Source of the DNA: CAYTID01 sp964437735
Lineage (GTDB): Bacteria > Bacteroidota > Ignavibacteria > UBA10030 > BY39
Assembly (NCBI GenBank): GCA_964437735.1
Contig: CAYTID010000009.1
Coordinates: 1-42,980 of the forward strand
Direction of reading: 5' to 3'
DNA: 42,980 nucleotides
The position numbers and the translations under genes were made by a program. The notes under the pieces are model-generated. The model had not been told where the DNA came from, searched no databases, and saw only the letters and a list, made by a program, of their open reading frames with translations. Shown piece after piece: positions 32,109 to 41,269 of this stretch (positions are counted from its first letter, which is position 1; each line of letters opens with the position of its first letter).

Positions 32109-33932
32109 TTGAAAGTATTTCTTAGAATATTAAGGTATATCAAACCTTACAAAAAGACAGTATTTATATTAATTTTTTCAATGCTGCTTTATGTAGTATT
32201 GAATATCTTCTCTCTTGCACTTATAGTTCCTCTTATCGATGTAATCTTCACTGATGTGACTGAAGTTGCAGACACTATAGAGTTCAATATTTCGAAGGGG
32301 AATCTGAAAGATCAAATAATGGGGTGGTTATATCACACTCTCGGGCAGTATCCTAAAACCGAAGCTCTTTTTTACGTTTGTCTTGTCATTGCTTTAGGTT
32401 TTTTATTTAAAAATCTTACAAGCTATTGGCAAATGTATCTGAACGCAGGATTGGAGCAGGGGATTCTTAAAGATTTGCGAAATGAAATTCACAGACATCT
32501 TCATAAACTCTCTTTACACTTTTATATGGCAAGGAAAAAAGGTCATCTTATAAGTATGATTATGAATGATGTCAGGTTGATGACCGAATCGATTATGGCA
32601 TTATTAGGGACCTTATTCCGTGATCCACCAACAATAATTACAAGTATAATAATTTTATTTATTTTTAACTGGAAATTAACACTGACAATATTTCTTGTCA
32701 CGCCGATTATGGGTTTTGTTATAGGTAAAATCGCCGACCGGTTAAAAAAATATAGCACTCAGTTCCAGGAAAAGATGTCGGAAATTACATCGTTGCTCGA
32801 CGAAAGTATTACGGGGGTCCGTGTAATAAAAGCTTTTAAGATGGAGAAACATGAAATTGAAAAATTCGAATCGCATACAGGAAAACTTTATCGGGTATTT
32901 GTCCGCTTGTTGCGGATACGAAGCATCTCGAGTCCATTGAGCGAATATTTTGGAATATTAATCGCCGTAATAGTTTTATGGTTCGGTGGTTTGGGTATCA
33001 TCAATCAAACAAGCCCGATGACTGCAGGACAATTCATTTTTTATTTAACAATTTTAATTTCAATGCTACAGCCAATTAAAATGATGACTCAGGTTTTCAA
33101 TACAATAAAAGAAGGTATGGCTGCGGGAGAGAGAGTTTTTGGAATTCTGGATATCAAACCGAGGATATTTGATTCGGTTAACGCTGTAGATATAAAATCA
33201 TTCAATGACTCGCTGGTTTTTGAGAATGTTTCATTTAAATATGACACAAGCGATTTGGTTTTGAAAAACGTAAATATTTCAGTTAAAAAAGGAGAGATCA
33301 TTGCAATAGTTGGTCCGAGTGGTTCTGGAAAATCGACATTGGTAGATTTAGTCCCGAGGTTTTACGATCCGCACGAAGGGAAAATTACTATTGACGGAAT
33401 AAACCTGAAGGAAGTGAAGCAGGAATATCTCCGTGATCTGATGGGGATTGTTACACAGGAAACAATTCTTTTCAACGATTCCGTGGCTGCGAATATAGGA
33501 TATGGAGTAAAAGATGTGCTAATAGAAAATATTATTGAAGCCGCAAAAATCGCCAACGCGCATAACTTTATAATTAAATTACAAGATGGTTACGACACGA
33601 TGATCGGGGACAGAGGAATTAAATTATCAGGCGGAGAAAGACAACGATTATCGATTGCACGAGCGGTTTTAAAAAATCCTCCCATACTGATTCTTGACGA
33701 GGCGACTTCCGCACTCGACCCGGAATCGGAAATGCTGGTTCAGGAAGCTTTGGAAAGACTGATGAAAAACCGGACGAGTTTCGTTATTGCGCACAGGTTT
33801 TCTACAATTCAGAATGCTGATAGAATTATTGTTATGCAGAAAGGCAAAATTGTTCAAACAGGAAGGTACGCGGACTTAATAAAAGAAGAGGGAGTATTCA
33901 AGAAGTTGTATCAGCTTCAGTTTAGGATGTAA
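32109..33932 (+). CDS. MsbA-like ABC exporter (fused membrane and ATPase domains)
   Basis: This 607-aa half-transporter acts as a homodimer. Six membrane helices lie in about residues 1-320, and the nucleotide-binding domain follows. That domain has Walker A GPSGSGKST (402-410), a Q-loop around VTQET, signature LSGGERQ (about 507-513), Walker B ILILDEATSALD (about 526-537) and the H-loop IAHRFSTI. It resembles lipid flippases of the MsbA class. The flanking glycosyltransferase and LtaS-like genes suggest an envelope lipid or glycolipid substrate. The start is TTG at 32109, directly after an in-frame stop and behind AGGAA. The next ATG would delete most of the first membrane helix. Confidence 0.94.
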   Translation: MKVFLRILRYIKPYKKTVFILIFSMLLYVVLNIFSLALIVPLIDVIFTDVTEVADTIEFNISKGNLKDQIMGWLYHTLGQYPKTEALFYVCLVIALGFLFKNLTSYWQMYLNAGLEQGILKDLRNEIHRHLHKLSLHFYMARKKGHLISMIMNDVRLMTESIMALLGTLFRDPPTIITSIIILFIFNWKLTLTIFLVTPIMGFVIGKIADRLKKYSTQFQEKMSEITSLLDESITGVRVIKAFKMEKHEIEKFESHTGKLYRVFVRLLRIRSISSPLSEYFGILIAVIVLWFGGLGIINQTSPMTAGQFIFYLTILISMLQPIKMMTQVFNTIKEGMAAGERVFGILDIKPRIFDSVNAVDIKSFNDSLVFENVSFKYDTSDLVLKNVNISVKKGEIIAIVGPSGSGKSTLVDLVPRFYDPHEGKITIDGINLKEVKQEYLRDLMGIVTQETILFNDSVAANIGYGVKDVLIENIIEAAKIANAHNFIIKLQDGYDTMIGDRGIKLSGGERQRLSIARAVLKNPPILILDEATSALDPESEMLVQEALERLMKNRTSFVIAHRFSTIQNADRIIVMQKGKIVQTGRYADLIKEEGVFKKLYQLQFRM

Positions 33933-33934
33933 AT

Positions 33935-34798
33935 TTATTTTATCAACTTAAAATTTTTATATTCCCCTAATCTGACATCAAACTTATCTTCCAGGAATTT
34001 CAGGAGTGAATTTTTTAAATTGAATTTATTACGGATTTCCGGAGAAAATTTCCAATTATATTTTTCTATCCTCTCCTTCATCACTTTCGGATGGGAATCA
34101 TTGTATTGGTTTAATTCATCTATTGCTGAATAATCAAACTCAGCTACATTCGGAATATTATCTTCAACCCAATCGTCATTATGCCAAAGTTTATTGAATG
34201 ATTTTATTTTTTCATGCATTTTTTGCGGATGTTTCACCCAGCCATAATGAAATACATACGCATCTATCATTTTCACTCCCATCTTCCTATCATTTATCCG
34301 GAATCCCTGAGCATCTTTCCAGGATTTCACGCCTATTCTATTTCGGACAATTCGTATTTCCTGACGGTACCAATTTCTTGAACTTGCAAAATAATCGTAA
34401 CTGCCGTAAAAGTGGAGGTATTTCAGAAGTAGTCCTTCAACATTTTTATTATGGAGATTATTCTCCATCTCTTCAACGATTGTCGGTAAATATTTTTCGT
34501 GTATTACCTCGTCTGCCTGTAGATAAATTCCCCAATCGCCTGTAATTTGTTTAAGGGCAATATCGGTTTGTTGTGCGAGTATTTTGCCGCCGATCCTAAG
34601 ACTTTCGTCCCATTCAGTCTGAATGATAGATATTTTGGGCTCATTCAGTGATTGTATTTTTCCTAAAGTCTCGTCATCTGAATTTCCGACTGCAATAATA
34701 TATTCATCGCATATCGGAAGAATAGATTTTATAGATTCAATGAATGGATAATCAAATTTTATTCCGTTACGGACGAAAGAGAAACCGCTGATTTTCAT
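33935..34798 (-). CDS. Glycosyltransferase family 2-like protein
   Basis: The protein has a GT-A fold without signal peptide. The N-terminus (MKISGFSFVRNGIKFDYPFIESI) is the type seen in family 2 enzymes that begin with a nucleotide-binding strand. GDWGIYLQADEVIHE contains the metal-binding acidic pair (QADE, residues 94-97, in place of DxD). The C-terminal half (WKDAQGFRI, VFHYGWVKHP) resembles a subgroup of bacterial GT2 proteins of unknown acceptor. I prefer the ATG at 34798 over a GTG at 34804. It converges with the ABC exporter gene, leaving only 2 nt between the two stop codons, and is divergent from the GT4 gene. Confidence 0.88.
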   Translation of the reverse strand: MKISGFSFVRNGIKFDYPFIESIKSILPICDEYIIAVGNSDDETLGKIQSLNEPKISIIQTEWDESLRIGGKILAQQTDIALKQITGDWGIYLQADEVIHEKYLPTIVEEMENNLHNKNVEGLLLKYLHFYGSYDYFASSRNWYRQEIRIVRNRIGVKSWKDAQGFRINDRKMGVKMIDAYVFHYGWVKHPQKMHEKIKSFNKLWHNDDWVEDNIPNVAEFDYSAIDELNQYNDSHPKVMKERIEKYNWKFSPEIRNKFNLKNSLLKFLEDKFDVRLGEYKNFKLIK

Positions 34799-34872
34799 AA
34801 TCACACAATATTTGGAAGTAAATAAAAAATTTGTTTAAATATACAAAATTATACAGAAATACAGAATAATAT

Positions 34873-35772
34873 ATGAATATTGTACAGCTATCACATTATA
34901 AGTTACCGGCGGAGAAATATGGCGGAACCGAGCGTGTGATTTACTGGAACTCAAGGGCATTGTCGAAACTTGGGCACAAAGTTTATCTGATAGCTCCGAG
35001 AGGAACAAATGTTGACGGTGTGGAAGTGATTGAATATGACGGTAAACTTGGAAACAATCTGAGGATTCCGGCAAATGCTCAGGTAGCGCATGTACAATAC
35101 ACTCCGGATTTTGAAATAAATATTCCTTATTTGATTACAATCCACGGAAACAAAAAGCGTGATGAAAAATTTTTACCGAATACGGTTTTTGTCAGTAAAA
35201 ATCACGCGCTCAGGCATAATTCCGTACATTACGTTCACAACGGTTTGGACGTTACCGAATATGTGTATAATGAAAACAAGGACGACTATTTTTTATTTCT
35301 TTCCAAAGTCAGCAGAAAGGAAAAAGGAATTGATACTGCAAAAAAACTTGCAAGGCGTATGGGTATCAACCTGAAAATCGCGGGAGGTCGCGGATTTTCA
35401 TTTTCGAAAAATATAAAATACTATGGAGAAGTTGGTGGAAGCGTAAAGGCAGATCTGATTGCCGGGGCAAAAGCTCTTTTATTTCCGATTGACTGGGAAG
35501 AACCGTTCGGATTGGTTTTAATCGAAGCTCTTGTCAGCGGAACACCCGTCATTGCTACTCCGCGGGGTGCAGTGCCGGAAATTATTACACCCGAAACCGG
35601 TTTTATTTGCCGAAATGCAATTGAAATGGAAAAAGCAATCGATAATATTAATACCATTAAGCCGTCAAATTGCAGAAAGCGGGTTCTCGAAAATTTTACG
35701 GATGAAATCATGGCGCAAAATTATCTGAAATATTATAACAAAATTATCTCAGGTTCGCTTCATGAAAAATAA
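34873..35772 (+). CDS. Glycosyltransferase family 4 (GT-B) protein, short form
   Basis: The N-terminal acceptor domain opens with YGGTERVIYW, the glycine-rich loop of GT4 enzymes. The C-terminal donor domain has FLSKVSRKEKGID and the E-x7-E nucleotide-sugar motif EPFGLVLIEAL (about residues 209-219). At 299 aa it is shorter than the usual 350-400, but both halves are recognisable and there is no frame break. Its end overlaps the LtaS-like gene by 11 nt, so the two are translated together. Together with the neighbouring exporter and GT2 gene it probably helps build a surface glycan or glycolipid. Confidence 0.92.
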   Translation: MNIVQLSHYKLPAEKYGGTERVIYWNSRALSKLGHKVYLIAPRGTNVDGVEVIEYDGKLGNNLRIPANAQVAHVQYTPDFEINIPYLITIHGNKKRDEKFLPNTVFVSKNHALRHNSVHYVHNGLDVTEYVYNENKDDYFLFLSKVSRKEKGIDTAKKLARRMGINLKIAGGRGFSFSKNIKYYGEVGGSVKADLIAGAKALLFPIDWEEPFGLVLIEALVSGTPVIATPRGAVPEIITPETGFICRNAIEMEKAIDNINTIKPSNCRKRVLENFTDEIMAQNYLKYYNKIISGSLHEK

Positions 35773-37708
35773 TTTCGGATTTATAATTCTTCCTAATCAA
35801 AATATTTACACAATATTAAGGGCAACTTTGTTTTTATTAGCCCTTTTTATTTTTGTGCGGATTTTATTTTTAATACAGTATTATCAAATGTTTGAATCGG
35901 TATCGGCTTCAGATATCGCCATTTCTTTTTTAATCGGACTCCGTTTTGATTTATCTTCAACGATGATGCTGGGGGGAATATTCTTTATCCTGTTGCAACT
36001 CCCCGGAAGATTCAAATTTAATTTTAAATATAAGAGAGCTGTATTGATTTCTTTTTTTGTTATTGTCATTTTAGCATTATTGACATCCGTAGGCGACTTG
36101 TTTTATTATCAATTTTCGAAAAGACGGTTATCGTACGAAATTTTTAATATTTTGAAGTCAGTTCCTGAACTCGGTGTGATGATCTTAAAGGATTATGTAA
36201 TAGAATTAATAGTTTTTATCGGATTTTTGATTTTTTTGGCTTACATGTGGTTAAAAATACTACTCGTTAAACAAATTACTGAATATCGTGGTAAAGTAAA
36301 CGACATTATTTATTTAATTCTAACAGCCGTATTGATTATTATTTCAATTCGCGGCGGTTTTCAACTGAAACCGTTACGAGAAAGCTACGCTTTCCGAAAT
36401 GACAACATAATATTAGGACACTTATCCCTGAACGCTGTTTTTACTTCTATTAGAACTCTTAACCGTGGTGATATGGCGGAAAGTAATTTCTTTCTTATGG
36501 AAGAATCAATCAAAAAAGTAAGAAAGATGGTACTGGATTCGGACGAAATATTTTTAAATGATGAATTTCCTTTGATGCGTCAACAAAATGTAGGATCCTC
36601 TAACAATAAAAAACCGAATATTGTGATTATCGTTATGGAAAGCTGGCCCGGAAACTTATTTGAAAATAAATATTCGAAATATAATCCGACTCCGAATTTT
36701 AAAAACATTTCTGAAAACGGAATATATTTCAAAAATTTTTACGCTTCAGGGCAAAGGACAATTCAGGGAATTCAGGCAATTGTCGGATCTATACCGAATG
36801 TCGCTTATGATGATATTCTTGGCAGTCCGATTGAACAAAACCGTTTAAGGCCTCTAGGTGTAATTCTAAAAGAATTGGGGTATCAGACAATTTTTATACA
36901 TGGGGCAAGGTCTGGTTCAATGGGATTTAACGCGTTTTCTAAATTATCGGGTTTTGATAAATATATTTCGAAAGACGATTTCGACTTTCCTGACACAAAA
37001 GATGACGGAACGTGGGGAATTTTCGACCATTATGTTTTTGAAAGAGCAAATAATGAATTCAACAAAATGAAAGAACCGTTTCTTGGATTGATAATGAGTT
37101 TAACATCGCATGCTCCATATCCTATCCCTTCAGAAGATTTTTTGTTTTATGAAAAATCAATCGCTAATTACAAATGGTTGAATTCATTGAGGTACTCTGA
37201 TTGGAGTTTAGGAAAGTTTTTTGATGAAGCAAAAAAATCTGATTATTTTGAAAACACTATTTTCCTCATCACGTCTGATCACGCAGAAGGGACGAGCGAA
37301 AAAACATTTGACGAATTATTCAGAATACCATGTTTATTATATTCACCAAAATTCCTTGAGCCGAGGATTGATTCAGTTGTAAGAAGTCAGGTCGATGTTC
37401 TACCGACAATTATAGATTTTATGGATTCCGATATTTCACATTCTTCTTTCGGGATTTCTATGTTGTCTGATATTGATGGATTTGCTTTTTTAAATACGGG
37501 AAATATGTTCGGCTGGAGGAGGGAGAATTGGCTTTTAATAGGAGATAGAGAAAAAAACATCGGATTGTATGATTTGAAAAGTGATCCTGAATCTGGAAAT
37601 AATATCTTGAATGAGTACCAAGATATTGCTGAAAAATTGAGGGAAGAAACTCTTTCGTATATTCAGGTAGGTACAAGCTTATTGCGTGAAAATAAAGTTT
37701 ATCGTTAA
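35762..37708 (+). CDS. LtaS-like membrane phosphoglycerol/phosphoethanolamine transferase (sulfatase superfamily)
   Basis: The 648-aa protein has about five membrane helices in the first ~185 residues and a large extracytoplasmic alkaline-phosphatase-fold domain. Metal and catalytic positions follow LtaS/MdoB: Glu293 (VMESWPG), nucleophile Thr333 (SGQRTIQG), and Asp506-His507 (ITSDHAEG). FDELFRIPCLLYSP and SQVDVLPTIIDFM are characteristic of the family. LtaS makes lipoteichoic acid in Firmicutes. In a Gram-negative envelope the likely job is transfer of a phosphoglycerol or phosphoethanolamine head group from a phospholipid to a glycan or lipid, possibly the product of the overlapping GT4. 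The substrate is unproven. Confidence 0.92.
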   Translation: MKNNFGFIILPNQNIYTILRATLFLLALFIFVRILFLIQYYQMFESVSASDIAISFLIGLRFDLSSTMMLGGIFFILLQLPGRFKFNFKYKRAVLISFFVIVILALLTSVGDLFYYQFSKRRLSYEIFNILKSVPELGVMILKDYVIELIVFIGFLIFLAYMWLKILLVKQITEYRGKVNDIIYLILTAVLIIISIRGGFQLKPLRESYAFRNDNIILGHLSLNAVFTSIRTLNRGDMAESNFFLMEESIKKVRKMVLDSDEIFLNDEFPLMRQQNVGSSNNKKPNIVIIVMESWPGNLFENKYSKYNPTPNFKNISENGIYFKNFYASGQRTIQGIQAIVGSIPNVAYDDILGSPIEQNRLRPLGVILKELGYQTIFIHGARSGSMGFNAFSKLSGFDKYISKDDFDFPDTKDDGTWGIFDHYVFERANNEFNKMKEPFLGLIMSLTSHAPYPIPSEDFLFYEKSIANYKWLNSLRYSDWSLGKFFDEAKKSDYFENTIFLITSDHAEGTSEKTFDELFRIPCLLYSPKFLEPRIDSVVRSQVDVLPTIIDFMDSDISHSSFGISMLSDIDGFAFLNTGNMFGWRRENWLLIGDREKNIGLYDLKSDPESGNNILNEYQDIAEKLREETLSYIQVGTSLLRENKVYR

Positions 37709-37797
37709 TTTTGTTATAATTGACTTTCAGTGTTATCTTATTTAATTTAAAATAAACGTCGTTGGGAAATTTGTTATATAGTTGAAAGGAGAATGAT

Positions 37798-40700
37798 ATG
37801 AAATACCTTGCAATAAAGATATTCCCGGTTGTTCTTATTTTTACTTGCAGCATTTTTGCTCAAAATGATATAAGTCGGTTAGAAAATTCTATCACACATA
37901 AGATAATGACGGCATATGAAGAGGGTAAAATTAGCTCCTCAACTATGCTCGCGAACCGTATTTACGCTCTGTCCAATCTCTCCAAGTTGGATCCAGAATT
38001 TTCAATTAATATTCCGGTTGTGGAAAAATGTGCTACAACGAATGTTTTAGAATTAGTAAAAAATATTGATGACCTCGTGTCAAAAGGGGAGATATCGTAT
38101 GATGAATCAAAAGAATTTCTGGAGTTATTAGCTCGTCCCGCAAAACAAAAATATTTTGAATCCCCAAGTGGCAAGTTCAGAATTCNNNNNNNNNNACAGG
38201 AACTCATACTGTTTATCAGCCAAGTGTAGATATTAATCCGGCTGACGGTCACCCGGATTATGTTAACCGCGCCGGTGAAATTTTTGATTTTTGCTATGTA
38301 TATCAGGTCGATACAATGGGATATACACCTCCTCCTTTTGATGGAACAGTGGGGGGCGGTGCTAATCAATATGATGTTTATCTGCACAAATATTCAGGCG
38401 CTTACGGAGTCACATTTTCAGACGGATCAGTTACAAGTTATGGAACACCTCCCCGCACTGCATACAAGAGTTACATATTTGTAGACCCGACTTATGACGG
38501 TTTCGGTTATGCAGACAGACTTGAACCATTAAAAGTAACAGCAGCACATGAATATTTCCACGCAATTCAATTTGCATATAGCATCAGCGCAGGTGGTTGG
38601 TTTATGGAAATAAGTTCTACATGGATGGAAGATATTTTGTATGATGATATAAATGATTACAGATTATATTTACCACATTTTTTTAATTATCCTCAATATG
38701 GCTTAGATAAAGAAAATGGCGCTCATGAGTATGCTGCGTGTATTTTTGGTCATTATATTTCAGAAAATTTTACAAATTTCAGAATGAGACGAATATGGGA
38801 TAACACAGTTAATGCCGGAGCTGGATCTGCGATGAGTGCTATTGAAAATGCTTTGTTGGAAATCGGGACAAACCGCTCAGATGTATTTTCGGATTTTACA
38901 GTTTGGAATTATTTAACCGGGGCCAGGGCAAACGGGACTCATCTTACTTACAGTGAGGGGATGTACTTTCCTTCAATAAATATTGCGGCAACTTATTCTG
39001 CATATCCCGTGTCGGAAAAATCTTCAAAGTTAGAATATCTTTCAACTTATTATTATCATTTCAATCCTATTGTAGCTCCAACTAATCTGACTTTAAGTTT
39101 TAGTCAAATCCAAAGTTCAAGTTGGAAAGGTAAGGTTGTAGTCGATAGTTCCGGTGTGTATAAATCTTATAATATCGATCTTTCGTCCGGGTCAGGAACA
39201 GGAAAAGTATTGTCGTTTCATAATAAAACCAGAGCTGTATTCATTCCGGCGAGGGTTGCCTCATCAGGGAATGACCTCTCTTATAATTACGGTGCGACGC
39301 TTCAAAATTTACCAACAGTTATTGCTCCTAACGGCGGTGAAATATTAACAACCGGTTCGGTGTATAATATCACCTGGACTTCATCAGGTATCTCAAACGT
39401 AAAAATAGAATATTCAACTAATGCGGGTATCAATTGGATAACTATAACACCAAGCGCGCCTGCATCTCCTGCTTCATATTCATGGTCGGTAGCTAATGCA
39501 CCGACTACACAAGGATTAGTGAAGATATCGAGTACAGCGGATGTGGATATTTTTGATATCAGTAACAATCTATTTTCTATTAAACCCGTAAAAGATATTG
39601 ATATTCTTTCTGTCACTCTCACGTCAATTGATTCACCATACTTTGTTGTAAATCGGGCAATGACCGTTTCAGCTTTGATCAGAAACAACGGCACAGAAAC
39701 GAATCCCGGTTCAGTATTATTAACTTACAAAGCCGGGTCAGTTCCGGGAACATCTGGTGACGGGACAAATCAGGTGTTTACTCCGGTATGGAGCGGATCT
39801 CCTGCAACAGCAACTATTACGTTTTCAAGTCAATATTCACATTCCACCCCAGGCATATTTTCAATGTTTGTAAAGGCTTTTCATACCGGTGATCAGAATA
39901 GTTCCAACGACATCAATTCGAAATCTGAAAACATTTTGGAGGAAACCAGAATAAATTTATCTGCCGACGGCGGTGGATATATGTGGTCGGCTTCAAACCA
40001 CGGCAGCAAACCACGTCCGGCTTATGAATGGATCCAATCCGGCTCCGGGGTAGGAAGCTTCATAACCAATTCTAATCAAGATGAATTTTTGAGTTCTTCG
40101 ATTGGTTTACCGATGCCCTTTATTTTTTATGGCATAGTCGCGACTTCAGTAAAAATAAGCACGAATGGATGGATTACTTTTGATGTTTCACAAACCGAAC
40201 CATTCCCGAATGAATTAGTGTTTCCGAATTCATCCAATCCCAATTATATGATTGCACCATTATGGGATAATTTAACTCCAAATGTTGCTGAACAAAGTTC
40301 GGGAATTTATTACAGATACATCGATAATAAATTCGTTATTCAGTGGGATAATTTCAAATCCGTTGATGTTCCCGGCTCGGATATTACGATGCAAATTGTT
40401 CTTAATTTCGTCGATAATACCATCACTTTTTCTTATGCATCTATTACTGACGGAGGATTTATATATAATCCTTCCACCGAGTCATCTCAAGGATCGGTGG
40501 GTATCGAAGGTAACGGAATCGGCTCGGACGGATCTAATTATTATTTTAAGAATGATAAACCTCTTAATAAACCTGGAAGCGGTGTCACGGTCAGTCTCGG
40601 AACCAATGTTGAGGCGCTACCGATAATACTTGCATCTTTTACTGCTGAAATTAATTATGATGGACCGCATGTAACATTAAATTGGGTGACCTTAAGTGAA

Positions 40701-41231
40701 TTAAATAATTACGGATTTTACATCGAAAAATTTAATAACCAAACCATTGCATTTGAAATAATAGAAAATAGTTTCCAACCTGGTTCAGGTTACTCAATTG
40801 AACCGAGGTATTATTCGTGGACTGATCAAAATGTATCTGCATCATTTATTCAGTACCGTTTGCGGCAAGTTGATAATGACGGTTTAATCCATTTTTACGG
40901 GCCAATTACGGTAAATTTAGAACCGACAAATATTCGAACATCAGCGAGTAAAGCCATGACATTTGAATTGTGTCAAAATTTCCCTAATCCATTCAATCCG
41001 GTTACGGTCATTAAATTTCAACTGCCTGTAAAAACTCGTGTGACTTTAAAAGTTTATGATATCTTAGGGAGAGAAATCATAACATTAGTGAATGATTATT
41101 TAGAATCCGGATATTATCAGGAAAGTTTTAATTCATCAACAGAACATTTTGTTCTTCCGAGCGGAGTATATTATTACAAATTAACAGCAGACGGTTTTAC
41201 AGATATTAAAAAAATGTTTTTAATGAAATAA
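37798..41231 (+). CDS. T9SS-exported putative zinc metalloprotease (MXAN_6640-like), interrupted by assembly gap
   Basis: The gene begins with an AAGGAG ribosome-binding site, ATG 37798 and a signal peptide (MKYLAIKIFPVVLIFTCSIFA). The frame runs into 10 N at 38186-38195. From 38196 the coding frame continues in another register (TGTHTVYQPSVDINPADGHP...) to 41231, so the true gap length is not 10 in frame and the product is one protein. After the gap: a putative zinc site HEYFH (38547-38561) with nearby WFMEISSTWMED, a PNGGE beta-domain (near 39330), a CARDB-like Ig domain, a nidogen-like beta region, an FN3-like segment, and a T9SS type A sorting domain (CQNFPNPFNPVTVIKF ... KKMFLMK). The protease role is inferred from HExxH. 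Confidence 0.88.
38186..38195. other. Assembly gap (10 N)
   Basis: Ten ambiguous bases lie inside the 37798-41231 gene. Upstream and downstream coding frames differ, so the 10-N length is a placeholder or an estimate, not a measured distance. Confidence 0.97.
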
Positions 41232-41269
41232 AACTCATTCGATGTTAGTGTAAAGATTAAAGGAGAAAA

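Noticed and set aside
34844..34851. Minus-strand TAATTTTG (-7-like) upstream of the GT2 gene
   Set aside because: It matches the Bacteroidota -7 consensus but there is no -33 element at the expected distance, and the region is almost pure A/T.
38316..38318. ATG at 38316 as the start of a separate 971-aa protein
   Set aside because: Coding similarity continues upstream to the N gap (38196 onward), so this Met is internal.
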